DNA of 64,000 nucleotides, from assembly GCA_003142255.1 (NCBI GenBank), contig PLLO01000005.1, forward strand, positions 1 to 64,000, given 5' to 3'. The DNA is from Bacteroidales bacterium. GTDB lineage: Bacteria > Bacteroidota > Bacteroidia > Bacteroidales > VadinHA17. The notes under the pieces were generated by a model that worked only from the letters and a program-made list of their open reading frames with translations, searched no databases and was not told the DNA's origin. Below are positions 6,967 through 15,399 of this stretch, in pieces (the stretch's first letter is position 1; the number at the start of each line of letters is the position of its first letter). A program made the translations under genes and the position numbers.

Positions 6967-9900
6967 TTAGTATCTCTTATCCGCTTTTATCGGCAGCTTT
7001 GCCAGCTTTTCGACCTCAACTGACGGATATCCGAACTCTTCAACTACTTTTCCCATGATCAGGTACGTCCCGGCGCCTTTAAATGGATAATACTTAAGCG
7101 ATTGCGGAAAATGCGTCGTATCGAAAAAACTCCCTTCCGGATCAATAAAGCATCCGAAGTTCATCCATTCCTTCTTTATTGTCTTTATGTACTTGATTGT
7201 CACGAGGTGGCCGACCAGCCTGATCTTTTTCCCAACGTGTTTAATAAGATCTTTGGCAGCAACTTCGCCGCGGAACGATGTTTCGAGCATATCGAACCAT
7301 GTGAGCGATACAGGGAAGCTCAGCAGTTCGATCTCGTCGTAGGCATCATCGAGCCTGCTGTATTCAAGGTCGGGAAGGTTGAAATTGCGGGGAGGAGAGG
7401 AGAAAAGCTGCTTCATGGGTTCAGGCTTGCTCTTGTTCATCATCATATGGGCTTCCCAGAGAAGTGTCGCTTTTTTCTTCCCGGTGAACCTGAAAGCACC
7501 GGCCCTGATAAGCAGCATCATCTGTTCCAGTCCGGGATTCAGCCTGGCAATGAAATCGCTCATCCCGTCGAACTCTCCCTCTGAATTGCGATTCTCTTCA
7601 ATTGCCATCGCCAGGTTGCTCTCGAGGCTCATGATGTGTATAAACCCGAGGTATATATCTGATCCATAAATTGTTGTCTTGTAATTGCTTTTGTTGACGC
7701 AGGGCAGCTGTATAGCGGCCCCGTATCTCTTTGCCTCGTGCACGTATACCCATGTCCTGTAAAAACCACCGAAATTATTGATCACGGCCACCATGAACTC
7801 GAGCGGGTAATGAGCTTTCAGGTAGAGGCTCTGGAAGCTCTCAACAGCATAGGATGCCGAGTGGGCCTTGGAGAATGAGTATCCGGCAAACGACTCAATC
7901 TGGCGCCACACCTCTTTGGTGACTTCCTCACTATATCCCTTTTCGCGGCAGTTTGAGAAGAACTTATCGACTATCCTCTGCATCTCCTGTTTTGACCTGT
8001 ACTTGCCGCTCATTGCGCGCCGCAGCGTATCGGCATCTGCCAGGTCGAGGCCTGCAAAGTGATGGCATACCTTCAGAACATCCTCCTGGTAGACCATTAC
8101 GCCGAAGGTCTCTTCGAGCTGCTCCTTCATCACAGGATGCAGGTATTTGAATTTATCAGGGTTATGGAACCGGTAAATATACTCGCGCATCATCCCGGAA
8201 CGTGCAACTCCCGGCCTGATTATCGAGCTGGCAGCAACAAGAGTTGTATAATCATCGCACTTCAGCTTCTGCAGGAGCCCGCGCATCGAAGGGCTTTCGA
8301 CATAGAAGCATCCCTTTGTCTCGCCGGTTTTCAGATACTCCTTGATCTTAGGGTCGCTCTTGAACTTCTGAATTGCATGCACATCGACATCGACTGAGCG
8401 GTTCCGGAGTATTATCTCAGCGCTCTCGCGTATATGCCCTATACCGCGCTGGCTCAGGATGTCGAGCTTCTCAAAGCCGATTTCCTCGGCAGTATACATA
8501 TCCCACTGTGTGGTGGGAAACCCCTTTGGAGGCATATCCAGTGCGGTGAATGATGCCATTGGCTCTTCAGATATAAGGATTCCGCCGGCATGGATACTGC
8601 GCATGTTCGGGAAATCGGCAATCTTCAGTCCTGTTGAGAAGATTATGTCGGTGATCTCGTTGCTGTTTCGTTCCGCTGAAGGATTATCTATAAGTGAATC
8701 AATCTCCTCTTTTGGCAGACCATGGACCTTTCCGAGTTCCCTCACGATCGACTTGCCCCTGAAGGTGCTTATTGTGCCCAGGAGGGCGGTATGATTATAC
8801 CCGTATCTTTTGAAGATGTAATCGATAACCTCATCTCTCTCTTTCCATGAATAGTCTATGTCGAAATCGGGGGGACTGCTCCGTTTAGGGTTTATGAATC
8901 TCTCAAAGTAAAGGTTCAGGTCGATAGGGTCAACATTGGTGATTTTCAGGCAATAAGCAACTATGGAATTTGCGCCGCTTCCCCTTCCAACGTGGTAGAA
9001 GCCTCTTGCCATCGAGTACCTTATAATATCCCATGTTATCAGAAAATAGGCAGAGAAGCCGAGCCTGTCGATTATTTCCAGTTCATGGCTTATCCTTCTT
9101 CTTGCCTCGCCGTTATGTTTGCCATATCTGTACTCCATACCGTCCCAGGCAAGCTTCTCGAGCAGCAGCTTGTCGTCGTACCTGCTTGCCGAGAATATCT
9201 TTTTGTTTTTCTGGCTCTCGCGGTCAAATGCCAGGCTGCAGTCATCCAGCAGATCGCAGGTATTCCTTATGATCTCAGGGTATCCGGAAAACACTCTTTT
9301 AATGTCGCCGGGTGAGAGAAAGAACTCATCCTCACCGGCACACTGTGATGGTTTCAGGTGGCTGAGAAGAATGTTGTTGTCGACTGCCCTGAGGCTCCTG
9401 TGAATGAATATATCGTCTTTACCGGCAAATGTGACCGGCTGCATGATAACCATTTTGTTCCTCAGCGCAGACGCAACCGGCAGCAGCCTGTTGATATACG
9501 CGATCCTTATGCCAGTGCGCTCATTGTCGTACATCCGGCGTCGGGGAGGATTTGTGAACGGGTAGATGACATATGAATCTGAAAAACGGGGGGCAGGGAA
9601 GGGAACCTCTGTTTTTTCGAAATTACATTTTGAAAGGAATTCGTTCAGCTCCCTCAATCCCTTGTTATTGCGGGCAATGCCGGTGTAGAGCAGGTCGTTG
9701 CCGATCCTGAATTCAATTCCCGCTACCGGCCTTATGTTGTTTTTAGTGCACTCACCTGCAAATTCAGGTATTGCCGTTGAATTATTTATATCTGTCAGGA
9801 CTATAGTGCCGGCTTGTGCAGCAGATGCTTTCTGCACAAGCTGTTCCACTGACATGGTGCCGTAGCGGAGACTGTAATATGAATGACAATTCAGGTACAT
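6967..9900 (-). CDS. dnaE2: DNA polymerase III alpha-type, error-prone DnaE2-like
   Basis: C-family DNA polymerase of 977 residues, clearly shorter than a replicative DnaE (about 1,150 or more). Catalytic aspartates are present: PDFDID at 344-349 (Asp345 and Asp347) and EKLD with Asp480. The N-terminal PHP domain is recognisable, but the usual HxHS reads NCHS and TDH reads TDI, so its metal site is probably lost, as in DnaE2 proteins. A helix-hairpin-helix region and an OB fold (near residue 905, RLVGHLVTIKYIKT) follow. It is 76 bp downstream of a Y-family polymerase and the pair is divergent from a LexA-like repressor, which points to translesion synthesis. It ends 22 bp from the convergent relA stop. 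Confidence 0.85.
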   Translation of the reverse strand: MYLNCHSYYSLRYGTMSVEQLVQKASAAQAGTIVLTDINNSTAIPEFAGECTKNNIRPVAGIEFRIGNDLLYTGIARNNKGLRELNEFLSKCNFEKTEVPFPAPRFSDSYVIYPFTNPPRRRMYDNERTGIRIAYINRLLPVASALRNKMVIMQPVTFAGKDDIFIHRSLRAVDNNILLSHLKPSQCAGEDEFFLSPGDIKRVFSGYPEIIRNTCDLLDDCSLAFDRESQKNKKIFSASRYDDKLLLEKLAWDGMEYRYGKHNGEARRRISHELEIIDRLGFSAYFLITWDIIRYSMARGFYHVGRGSGANSIVAYCLKITNVDPIDLNLYFERFINPKRSSPPDFDIDYSWKERDEVIDYIFKRYGYNHTALLGTISTFRGKSIVRELGKVHGLPKEEIDSLIDNPSAERNSNEITDIIFSTGLKIADFPNMRSIHAGGILISEEPMASFTALDMPPKGFPTTQWDMYTAEEIGFEKLDILSQRGIGHIRESAEIILRNRSVDVDVHAIQKFKSDPKIKEYLKTGETKGCFYVESPSMRGLLQKLKCDDYTTLVAASSIIRPGVARSGMMREYIYRFHNPDKFKYLHPVMKEQLEETFGVMVYQEDVLKVCHHFAGLDLADADTLRRAMSGKYRSKQEMQRIVDKFFSNCREKGYSEEVTKEVWRQIESFAGYSFSKAHSASYAVESFQSLYLKAHYPLEFMVAVINNFGGFYRTWVYVHEAKRYGAAIQLPCVNKSNYKTTIYGSDIYLGFIHIMSLESNLAMAIEENRNSEGEFDGMSDFIARLNPGLEQMMLLIRAGAFRFTGKKKATLLWEAHMMMNKSKPEPMKQLFSSPPRNFNLPDLEYSRLDDAYDEIELLSFPVSLTWFDMLETSFRGEVAAKDLIKHVGKKIRLVGHLVTIKYIKTIKKEWMNFGCFIDPEGSFFDTTHFPQSLKYYPFKGAGTYLIMGKVVEEFGYPSVEVEKLAKLPIKADKRY

Positions 9901-9912
9901 GTTTCTGTTTTA

Positions 9913-9962
9913 ATTCCCCCTTTGAAGAGCCTGTCCCGCTTCGGCGGGAGGGTGAGGGGGAT
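9913..9962 (-). repeat. Short nested palindromic (REP-like) element
   Basis: Outer arms ATTCCCCC and GGGGGAT enclose the perfect hairpin TCCCGC-TTCG-GCGGGA (9934-9949). It lies between the two polymerase genes. The same inner hairpin occurs in the element at 27145-27226, which adds a second hairpin. Confidence 0.6.
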
Positions 9963-9976
9963 GCCTTTGCACCGTT

Positions 9977-11248
9977 CTAATGTCCAAACCCGTACATCAT
10001 ATACCCCCGGAGTCGTTCTTCCATCATTTCCTGCTCTTTACGGGCATTTTCGAGCTGTTTACGGGCTTTTTCTTCTCTTTCGCTGCTGGTCATCACCCCG
10101 GCAGCCCTTCGCACCGCATCGCGTCCGAAACGCTTCCTGAGCTTATCCATGGCCATATAGAGGCTCACCTTCTCGGGAGTATCGTCGAACATGTCGAGCT
10201 GCTGTACTCCGCGAACCATGTGGCTGAACCTTACGCCTATGAGCCTGATGAGCATGCGCCGCTGGTATAGTCTGCCGAAGAGCTCCTTGGTGATATCCGA
10301 GAGAACATGGTCGAATGCTGTATAGGATACCCGCTTCTGCAGGGTGTGAGTGTCGAAATTCGAATACCTTATTTTAACTGTTACGCACGATGTGAGCTTC
10401 TCCTGCTTTCGAAGCTCGTAGGCGATCTTCTCCACCATGCTTACGAGCAGCTGGTTAAGCCTGGTCATATCGGTGGTATCTTTTTCGAAGGTATGCTCTG
10501 TGCTTATCGATTTTTGTTCCGAGTAGCTTATGACGGGAGTTGAATCTATCCCGTTGGCTCTTTTCCACACTTCAATGCCGTTTTTGCCCATAAGCTTTTC
10601 GAGCATCTCGGCAGGTATATTCCTTAATGTATAAATTGTTGCTATGCCCATTGAGCGGAGCACATGATAAGTTTTTTGCCCGATCATCGGTATCTTGCTT
10701 ATCGAAAGCGGGTCGAGGAAGGGGAGGACTATCTCTTTTCTTACCTCTATCTCGCCGTTTGGCTTCGCCTCTCCGGTAGCTATTTTAGAGACTGTCTTGT
10801 TTACTGAAAGTCCGATCGATATCGGGAGGCCGGTCTCTTTTATTATCTGCTGGCGCAATTCATGCGACCACTGATAACAGCCGTAGAAGCGATCCATCCC
10901 GGTGATGTCTACATAATGCTCGTCGATCGATGATTTCTCATAGAGCGGCGATTTTTCAGCAATTATCTCAGTAACAAGGTTTGAGTAATTGCTGTATGCC
11001 TCCATGTCGCCGCGTATAACTATGGCCTCGGGACACATATTCCTGGCCATTTTCATGGGCATTGCAGAGTTTACCCCGTATTTTCTTGCCTCGTAGCTGC
11101 AGCTCGATACCACACCACGGTCCGACATGCCGCCTATTATGACAGGCTTGCCTGTAAGCCTGCTGTTGCGGAGCCTTTCCACCGATACGAAGAATGTGTC
11201 GAGATCGAGGTGCAGTATTGAGCGTTCTATGTTGCCGGCTAGAAACAT
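9977..11248 (-). CDS. dinB: Y-family DNA polymerase (DinB / ImuB-like position)
   Basis: Translesion DNA polymerase of 423 residues. Catalytic acids are intact: Asp15 in HLDLDTFF and Asp109-Glu110 in SSIDE. A helix-hairpin-helix region (IPMIGQKTYHVLRSMG, about 198-213) and a little-finger domain follow. The motif QLDMF at 350-354 looks like a beta-clamp binding peptide. The C-terminal 40 residues are a charged, probably coiled, tail. Classical ImuB proteins lack catalytic residues; this one keeps them, so it should be an active polymerase although it sits in an ImuB-like gene order. The start at ATG 11248 is the first reasonable one. Confidence 0.9.
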   Translation of the reverse strand: MFLAGNIERSILHLDLDTFFVSVERLRNSRLTGKPVIIGGMSDRGVVSSCSYEARKYGVNSAMPMKMARNMCPEAIVIRGDMEAYSNYSNLVTEIIAEKSPLYEKSSIDEHYVDITGMDRFYGCYQWSHELRQQIIKETGLPISIGLSVNKTVSKIATGEAKPNGEIEVRKEIVLPFLDPLSISKIPMIGQKTYHVLRSMGIATIYTLRNIPAEMLEKLMGKNGIEVWKRANGIDSTPVISYSEQKSISTEHTFEKDTTDMTRLNQLLVSMVEKIAYELRKQEKLTSCVTVKIRYSNFDTHTLQKRVSYTAFDHVLSDITKELFGRLYQRRMLIRLIGVRFSHMVRGVQQLDMFDDTPEKVSLYMAMDKLRKRFGRDAVRRAAGVMTSSEREEKARKQLENARKEQEMMEERLRGYMMYGFGH

Positions 11249-11269
11249 TGTTAAGTTTTATAGGTACCT

Positions 11270-11344
11270 CTTTGTGCCCTTTGTGGTTAAAGGCTTTCTT
11301 TTTAACCACGAAGGACACAAAGTTCATACTAAGGGACACAAAGG
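11270..11344. repeat. Inverted repeat of the CACGAAGGACACAAAG type
   Basis: Two 22-bp arms (11270-11291 and 11301-11322) are near-perfect reverse complements, each carrying a CTTTGTG...TGTGGTTAAA-like core, followed by a third partial copy at 11331-11344 (AGGGACACAAAGG). This is an interspersed-repeat style sequence, here lying in the leader region of the polymerase operon. Confidence 0.6.
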
Positions 11345-11383
11345 CTCTTTCTTTATAATTCTCAAAAAAATATTTTAAAAAAC

Positions 11384-11414
11384 TTGCATATATTAATAGT
11401 ATGCTTTATTTTTG
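11384..11414 (+). promoter_or_regulatory. Promoter of the LexA-like repressor gene
   Basis: TTG at 11384-11386, 20-nt spacer, TATTTTTG at 11407-11414: a full match to the Bacteroidota -33/-7 consensus. Transcription would start near 11421, inside the first palindrome listed at 11413-11452. Confidence 0.65.
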
Positions 11415-11452
11415 ATTAGAATTTAATCAATATTATGATTACAATATAATCA
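11413..11452. promoter_or_regulatory. Two 17-bp operator palindromes for the HTH-S24 repressor
   Basis: TGATTA-gaatt-TAATCA (11413-11429) and TGATTA-caata-TAATCA (11436-11452) have identical 6-bp half sites and a 5-bp spacer, with centres 23 bp apart. The first overlaps the -7 box and predicted start site of the repressor gene; the second lies 10-26 bp before its ATG. This is what an autoregulated dimeric HTH repressor would bind. Confidence 0.7.
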
Positions 11453-11461
11453 ATTTACATT

Positions 11462-12289
11462 ATGTACTTCGCTTCCAACATAAAATTTTTAAGAAAAAGA
11501 AGGGGCAGGACACAGGATGATGTTGCTGTGGCCCTTAACCTCAAGCGTTCAACCCTCAGCGGTTATGAGAACGGCGTGGCCCAGCCCGGGATTGATGTCC
11601 TGGTCTCGTTTTCGCGATACTTCAACCTGTCGATCGACACAATGCTGAAGATCAGCATCCCTGACCTTTCCGAGAGCCAGCTTGGCGAACTCGAAAGAGG
11701 ATATGATGCCTATATCAAAGGGAGCAACCTCAGGGTACTCGCAACAACTGTCAACTCCGACAACCTCGAAAACATAGAGCTTGTTCCGGAAAAGGCAAAG
11801 GCAGGTTATGCTACCGGATATGCCGACCCTGAATTCATCGGTGAGCTGCCCAGGTTCCGGCTCCCGTTCCTGTCGGAAAAAAGAAAGTACAGGACCTTCC
11901 AGCTAAAAGGCGACTCTATGATTCCGATCCCCGAAGGCTCATGGGTCACTGGCGAGTTTGTCCAGGACTGGCGTGAGATAATAAGCGGAAAAGCCTATGT
12001 GATCTTCACAATAAATGACGGAATTGTCTTTAAGGTAGTGGAGAACAACCTCTCAAACGACGGCAAGCTGATTCTCTATTCGCTGAACCCCATTTATGAG
12101 CCTTATGAAGTTCATATCAGCGAGGTAAAGGAAATTTGGAAATTCGTGCACTTCATCAGCAGCGAGCTTCCCGACCCGGTTCTTCCCGAAAAACAGCTTA
12201 TCCAGGCAGTTGCAGCAATGAAGAACGACCTCGAAAGAATCAAGGCAAAAATAGGAAGTGATATTTCCGATATAAGGGAATCAAACTGA
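11462..12289 (+). CDS. LexA-like HTH-S24 repressor (self-cleaving type)
   Basis: A 275-residue regulator: XRE-type HTH (about 5-60, with RTQDDVAVALNLKRSTLSGYENG) joined to an S24/LexA peptidase domain (about 110-230). The nucleophile is Ser152 in KGDSM and the general base Lys191 in GIVFKVV. An Ala114-Gly115 bond in KAKAGYATGY is in the right place for autocleavage. A coiled-coil-like C-terminal tail follows. It diverges from the two polymerase genes and has a matched promoter and operator pair in front. The likely role is an SOS-type switch cleaved upon RecA activation, by analogy with LexA and lambda-type repressors; cleavage is not shown here. Confidence 0.85.
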   Translation: MYFASNIKFLRKRRGRTQDDVAVALNLKRSTLSGYENGVAQPGIDVLVSFSRYFNLSIDTMLKISIPDLSESQLGELERGYDAYIKGSNLRVLATTVNSDNLENIELVPEKAKAGYATGYADPEFIGELPRFRLPFLSEKRKYRTFQLKGDSMIPIPEGSWVTGEFVQDWREIISGKAYVIFTINDGIVFKVVENNLSNDGKLILYSLNPIYEPYEVHISEVKEIWKFVHFISSELPDPVLPEKQLIQAVAAMKNDLERIKAKIGSDISDIRESN

Positions 12290-12832
12290 TCAGTCGAACA
12301 GGGTATTGAATGCCCATCTCCCGTCACTGAAGCTGAAGGGAAGACGCTCTATTTTATTAAGATCATTCAGCTTCATCAATACATGAGGCAACTTTAGCAA
12401 TTTATTGATATCTTTATTATTATCTGCTCCTTCCGCCTTCATTATAATAAAAATGCCGGGGTCGAGAAAGTACCTGAGACCGGGCGACTCACATACAATC
12501 GGTGTACCGTCAGGTACAAACCTTATTATTTCTGTGAAAGCATTCAGAAGGTTATTATCGGTGACTTTTGCAAAGTAGACCTTTTGAGCCCCGGCACTAA
12601 GCATCCGGGAAGTATCCTTTCCTGATTGCGAGTCCAGTTCTTCATATATGGAATAACCTTTATTTTCAGATACAAGGAGAAGTCCCGGCGTCGTTTCATG
12701 AAAGTGAGGAGTGATCTTGACCGCTGTAATTCCGCATTGACGGAATTGCTCAATAACCCTGCAGGCAAGTGTAGTCTTTCCCGATTTATTGCCGGTTCCG
12801 GCTATGAGTAACAGGTTTGGGATAGTTAACAT
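12290..12832 (-). CDS. MobB-like P-loop NTPase
   Basis: A 181-residue protein starting MLTIPNLLLIAGTG, with Walker A GNKSGKTT at residues about 13-20 directly after the first strand, and ITPHFHE near residue 40, where MobB proteins carry a basic/His stretch. MobB binds GTP in molybdenum-cofactor maturation, but no other molybdopterin gene is nearby, so the function stays open. The upstream start at 12925 would add 31 residues with no domain and is not preferred. It ends base-to-base with the convergent repressor gene. Confidence 0.65.
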   Translation of the reverse strand: MLTIPNLLLIAGTGNKSGKTTLACRVIEQFRQCGITAVKITPHFHETTPGLLLVSENKGYSIYEELDSQSGKDTSRMLSAGAQKVYFAKVTDNNLLNAFTEIIRFVPDGTPIVCESPGLRYFLDPGIFIIMKAEGADNNKDINKLLKLPHVLMKLNDLNKIERLPFSFSDGRWAFNTLFD

Positions 12833-12894
12833 TGTATAAAAAAAAACCTGTGGCATTCTGTGTCTTCTCATGATTTCTTCCGTGTAATTTACCA

Positions 12895-12948
12895 TGACTA
12901 ACACAGAGTTCCACAGAACAAACATAGAATACCACAGAGTAATTTACA
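12895..12948. repeat. CACAGAGTTCCACAGA-type interspersed repeat
   Basis: Imperfect tandem copies of a CCACAGAGT-like unit lie between the MobB-like and YtfJ-like genes. It resembles, but is not identical to, the repeat at 11270-11344. Confidence 0.4.
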
Positions 12949-12959
12949 TCGAGATTCTG

Positions 12960-13499
12960 TTATTCTTTTGTAAGTGCTATTATCAACTGAATGATCTTCT
13001 CATTTTCCGATTCTGGAATTTTCCCTTTATATATAGCCCTGCAAATCCTGTTTTTATCAAGTATAACCACACTGTAACTGTCTTTTGGCAGACCCCACAA
13101 ATGCTGCAATTTGGCATCATAATCAAACAGAATAGTTGTTTGGAACTTTTTGGCTTTGTTTCCGGCAATTATACGTATAGCGCCATTAGGTAGCCAGGTT
13201 GATTTGCAATCAGTAATTCCAAAACCCTTAAAGAGAAGACTATCAATTCTTTTATCCACTTTTACTGCCTTATCAAGAACCTCATTATATGGTTCATTCA
13301 TATCCTTCTCATCAGGATCGACGTAGTTGACTTGCAGGACCCTGCCAGACCACGAATTCATTGTAAAAGGCTTATTGCTAGCATCAGTGAATGTCCAGTC
13401 GGGCGCTTTCATGCCTACTTCAAGCTTTGCACTGGTCTGCCCGTGTACCGATATCATAGTCAGGGCGGTGAATAGAAGTGTGAAGATCGTTTTTTTCAT
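12960..13499 (-). CDS. YtfJ-family thioredoxin-fold periplasmic protein
   Basis: A 179-residue exported protein: signal peptide MKKTIFTLLFTALTMISVHGQ, then a thioredoxin/peroxiredoxin-like fold (EVGMKAPDWTFTDASNKPF, VLQVNYVDPDEKDMN, SYSVVILDKNRICRAIYKG). The VDPDEKD and KSTWLPN stretches resemble YtfJ-type proteins. There is no CxxC; one Cys lies in GITDCKSTW and one in NRICRA, so redox activity is doubtful. The ATG at 13499 is chosen because it starts the signal peptide; the longer frame from 13589 reads through AT-rich intergenic sequence. Confidence 0.65.
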   Translation of the reverse strand: MKKTIFTLLFTALTMISVHGQTSAKLEVGMKAPDWTFTDASNKPFTMNSWSGRVLQVNYVDPDEKDMNEPYNEVLDKAVKVDKRIDSLLFKGFGITDCKSTWLPNGAIRIIAGNKAKKFQTTILFDYDAKLQHLWGLPKDSYSVVILDKNRICRAIYKGKIPESENEKIIQLIIALTKE

Positions 13500-13592
13500 A
13501 TAATAACTTTTATGATTAGAAACTAAATATATGAATTTTTTATAATAAACCGATTTTAATCTGTTTATTACAATTATTACCGCTAACAATAT

Positions 13593-13600
13593 TATTTTTG
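13593..13600 (+). promoter_or_regulatory. -7 box of typA
   Basis: TATTTTTG matches TAnnTTTG and lies 18 bases before the ATG at 13618, giving a very short leader. It supports that ATG over the TTG at 13606. No clear -33 TTG. Confidence 0.45.
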
Positions 13601-13617
13601 CAGTCTTGAATTTTTCT

Positions 13618-15399
13618 ATGCAGCCAATACGAAATATAGCAATAATTGCTCATGTCGACCACGGCAAAACAACCCTGGTCGACCGGATCATCCAGGAATG
13701 TAAGGTGATGGACCAAAGGAAGGATGCCGGTGAACTAATACTCGACAGCAACGATCTGGAGAGAGAGAGGGGAATAACAATCATTTCAAAGAACGTTTCA
13801 GTTAATTATAAAGGCGTTAAGATCAATATAATTGATACTCCGGGTCATGCTGATTTCGGAGGCGAGGTGGAACGCGTCCTGAAAATGGCCGACGGTGTCC
13901 TCCTCCTTGTCGATGCTTTTGAGGGTCCTATGCCTCAAACCAGGTTTGTCCTGGGAAAGGCTATAATCCTTGGTCTGAAGCCAATTGTGGTTGTAAACAA
14001 GGTTGACAAGGAGAATTGCCGGCCGGATGATGTTCAGCAGGATATATTCGACCTTATGTTCAACCTTGATGCTTCTGAAGATCAGCTTAATTTTGAGACG
14101 GTTTTTGGCTCGTCGAAGTTTGGCTGGATGGGCAAAGACTGGAGGAATCCGACAAAGGACATTACTTATCTTCTCGACACAATTCTGGAGCAGATACCTG
14201 AACCTCCATATGTAGAAGGAACAGCACAGATGCAGATCGCATCCCTCGATTATTCAAGCTATGTGGGAAGAATAGCTATCGGCCGTGTTTTCAGAGGAAT
14301 AATACAGACCGGGGTCGATTATACATTATGTAAAAAGGACGGAAAAGTAAAAAAAGAAAGAGTAAAAGAGCTTTATGTCTTTGAAGGACTTGGAAGGGTC
14401 AAGACAGATAGCGTCCGTTGCGGTGACCTCTGTGCAATCGTTGGTCTTGAGGATTTTGAAATAGGCGATACGCTTGCCGACCTGCTGGCTCCGGAAGCAC
14501 TTCAGAGAATTGAGGTTGACGAACCTACCATGAGCATGGTTTTTACAATAAATAATTCACCTCTGTTTGGCAAGGAAGGCAAATTTGTGACATCGAGACA
14601 TTTAAGAACCAGGCTGTTCAGGGAGACTGAGAAAAACCTGGCCCTGAAAGTGGAAGAGACAAATTCTGAAGATACGTTCAATGTCTTTGGCCGCGGCATT
14701 CTTCATCTTTCAATTTTAATAGAAACGATGAGACGTGAAGGATATGAATTCCAGATCGGAAAGCCAAAAGTGATATTAAAAAATATAAATGGTATTAAAT
14801 CAGAGCCTTATGAAACTCTGACAGTTGATGTCCCTGCCGAGCAGTCAGGAAAGGCTATTGAGCTGATTACACAAAGAAAAGGTGAAATGACAATCATTGA
14901 ACCTAAAGGCGACCTTATCCATCTCGAGTTTGACATTCCGTCAAGAGGTATTATCGGTCTGAGGAACAATATGCTTACTGCTACATCAGGTGAGGCCGTA
15001 ATGTACCACAGGTTCAGGGCATATGATAAATATAAAGGTGATGATCTGTTACCAAAGCCAAACGGTTCCCTTGTCTCGCTTGAACAGGGGATGGCCACGG
15101 GATACGCAATCGACAGGCTCCAGGACAGGGGCAGGTTCTTTATTGATCCGGGAGAACAGGTTTACAAGGGACAGGTAGTGGGAGAGTACACCCGCCCTAA
15201 TGATGTAGATGTTAATGTTGTAAAAGGCAAGAAGCTTACCAATATGAGGGCTTCCGGTTCAGACGATAGCCTGAAGATTTCTCCGAAGCTGAAGTTCTCC
15301 CTCGAAGAACTTATGGAACAGATTAAGGATGACGAATACCTCGAGGTTACTCCGCTAAACCTTCGTATAAGAAAGATTCCCGGGAAAAGGAATCTTTAA
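13618..15399 (+). CDS. typA: Ribosome-associated translational GTPase TypA/BipA
   Basis: Translation-factor GTPase that binds the ribosome and assists 50S assembly and stress or cold adaptation. G1 is AHVDHGKTT near the N-terminus, G2 RERGITI, G3 DTPGHAD and G4 NKVD. EF-G-like domains II, III and V follow, then the BipA-specific C-terminal domain (VVKGKKLTNMRASGSD, where the family places ribosome contacts). Length of 593 residues from ATG 13618 is normal. The last four bases overlap the convergent DUF2461 gene. Confidence 0.95.
   Translation: MQPIRNIAIIAHVDHGKTTLVDRIIQECKVMDQRKDAGELILDSNDLERERGITIISKNVSVNYKGVKINIIDTPGHADFGGEVERVLKMADGVLLLVDAFEGPMPQTRFVLGKAIILGLKPIVVVNKVDKENCRPDDVQQDIFDLMFNLDASEDQLNFETVFGSSKFGWMGKDWRNPTKDITYLLDTILEQIPEPPYVEGTAQMQIASLDYSSYVGRIAIGRVFRGIIQTGVDYTLCKKDGKVKKERVKELYVFEGLGRVKTDSVRCGDLCAIVGLEDFEIGDTLADLLAPEALQRIEVDEPTMSMVFTINNSPLFGKEGKFVTSRHLRTRLFRETEKNLALKVEETNSEDTFNVFGRGILHLSILIETMRREGYEFQIGKPKVILKNINGIKSEPYETLTVDVPAEQSGKAIELITQRKGEMTIIEPKGDLIHLEFDIPSRGIIGLRNNMLTATSGEAVMYHRFRAYDKYKGDDLLPKPNGSLVSLEQGMATGYAIDRLQDRGRFFIDPGEQVYKGQVVGEYTRPNDVDVNVVKGKKLTNMRASGSDDSLKISPKLKFSLEELMEQIKDDEYLEVTPLNLRIRKIPGKRNL

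Noticed and set aside
7102-9576. Several plus-strand ORFs opposite the DnaE2-like gene
   Set aside because: They are antisense shadows of a clear, fully conserved polymerase gene and have arginine- or cysteine-rich, non-protein-like composition.
9977-11248. Classical catalytically dead ImuB
   Set aside because: All catalytic acids of Y-family polymerases are present.
11270-11344. CRISPR-like repeats before the repressor gene
   Set aside because: Only two inverted arms and one partial copy, no regular spacers and no cas genes; it is an interspersed inverted repeat.
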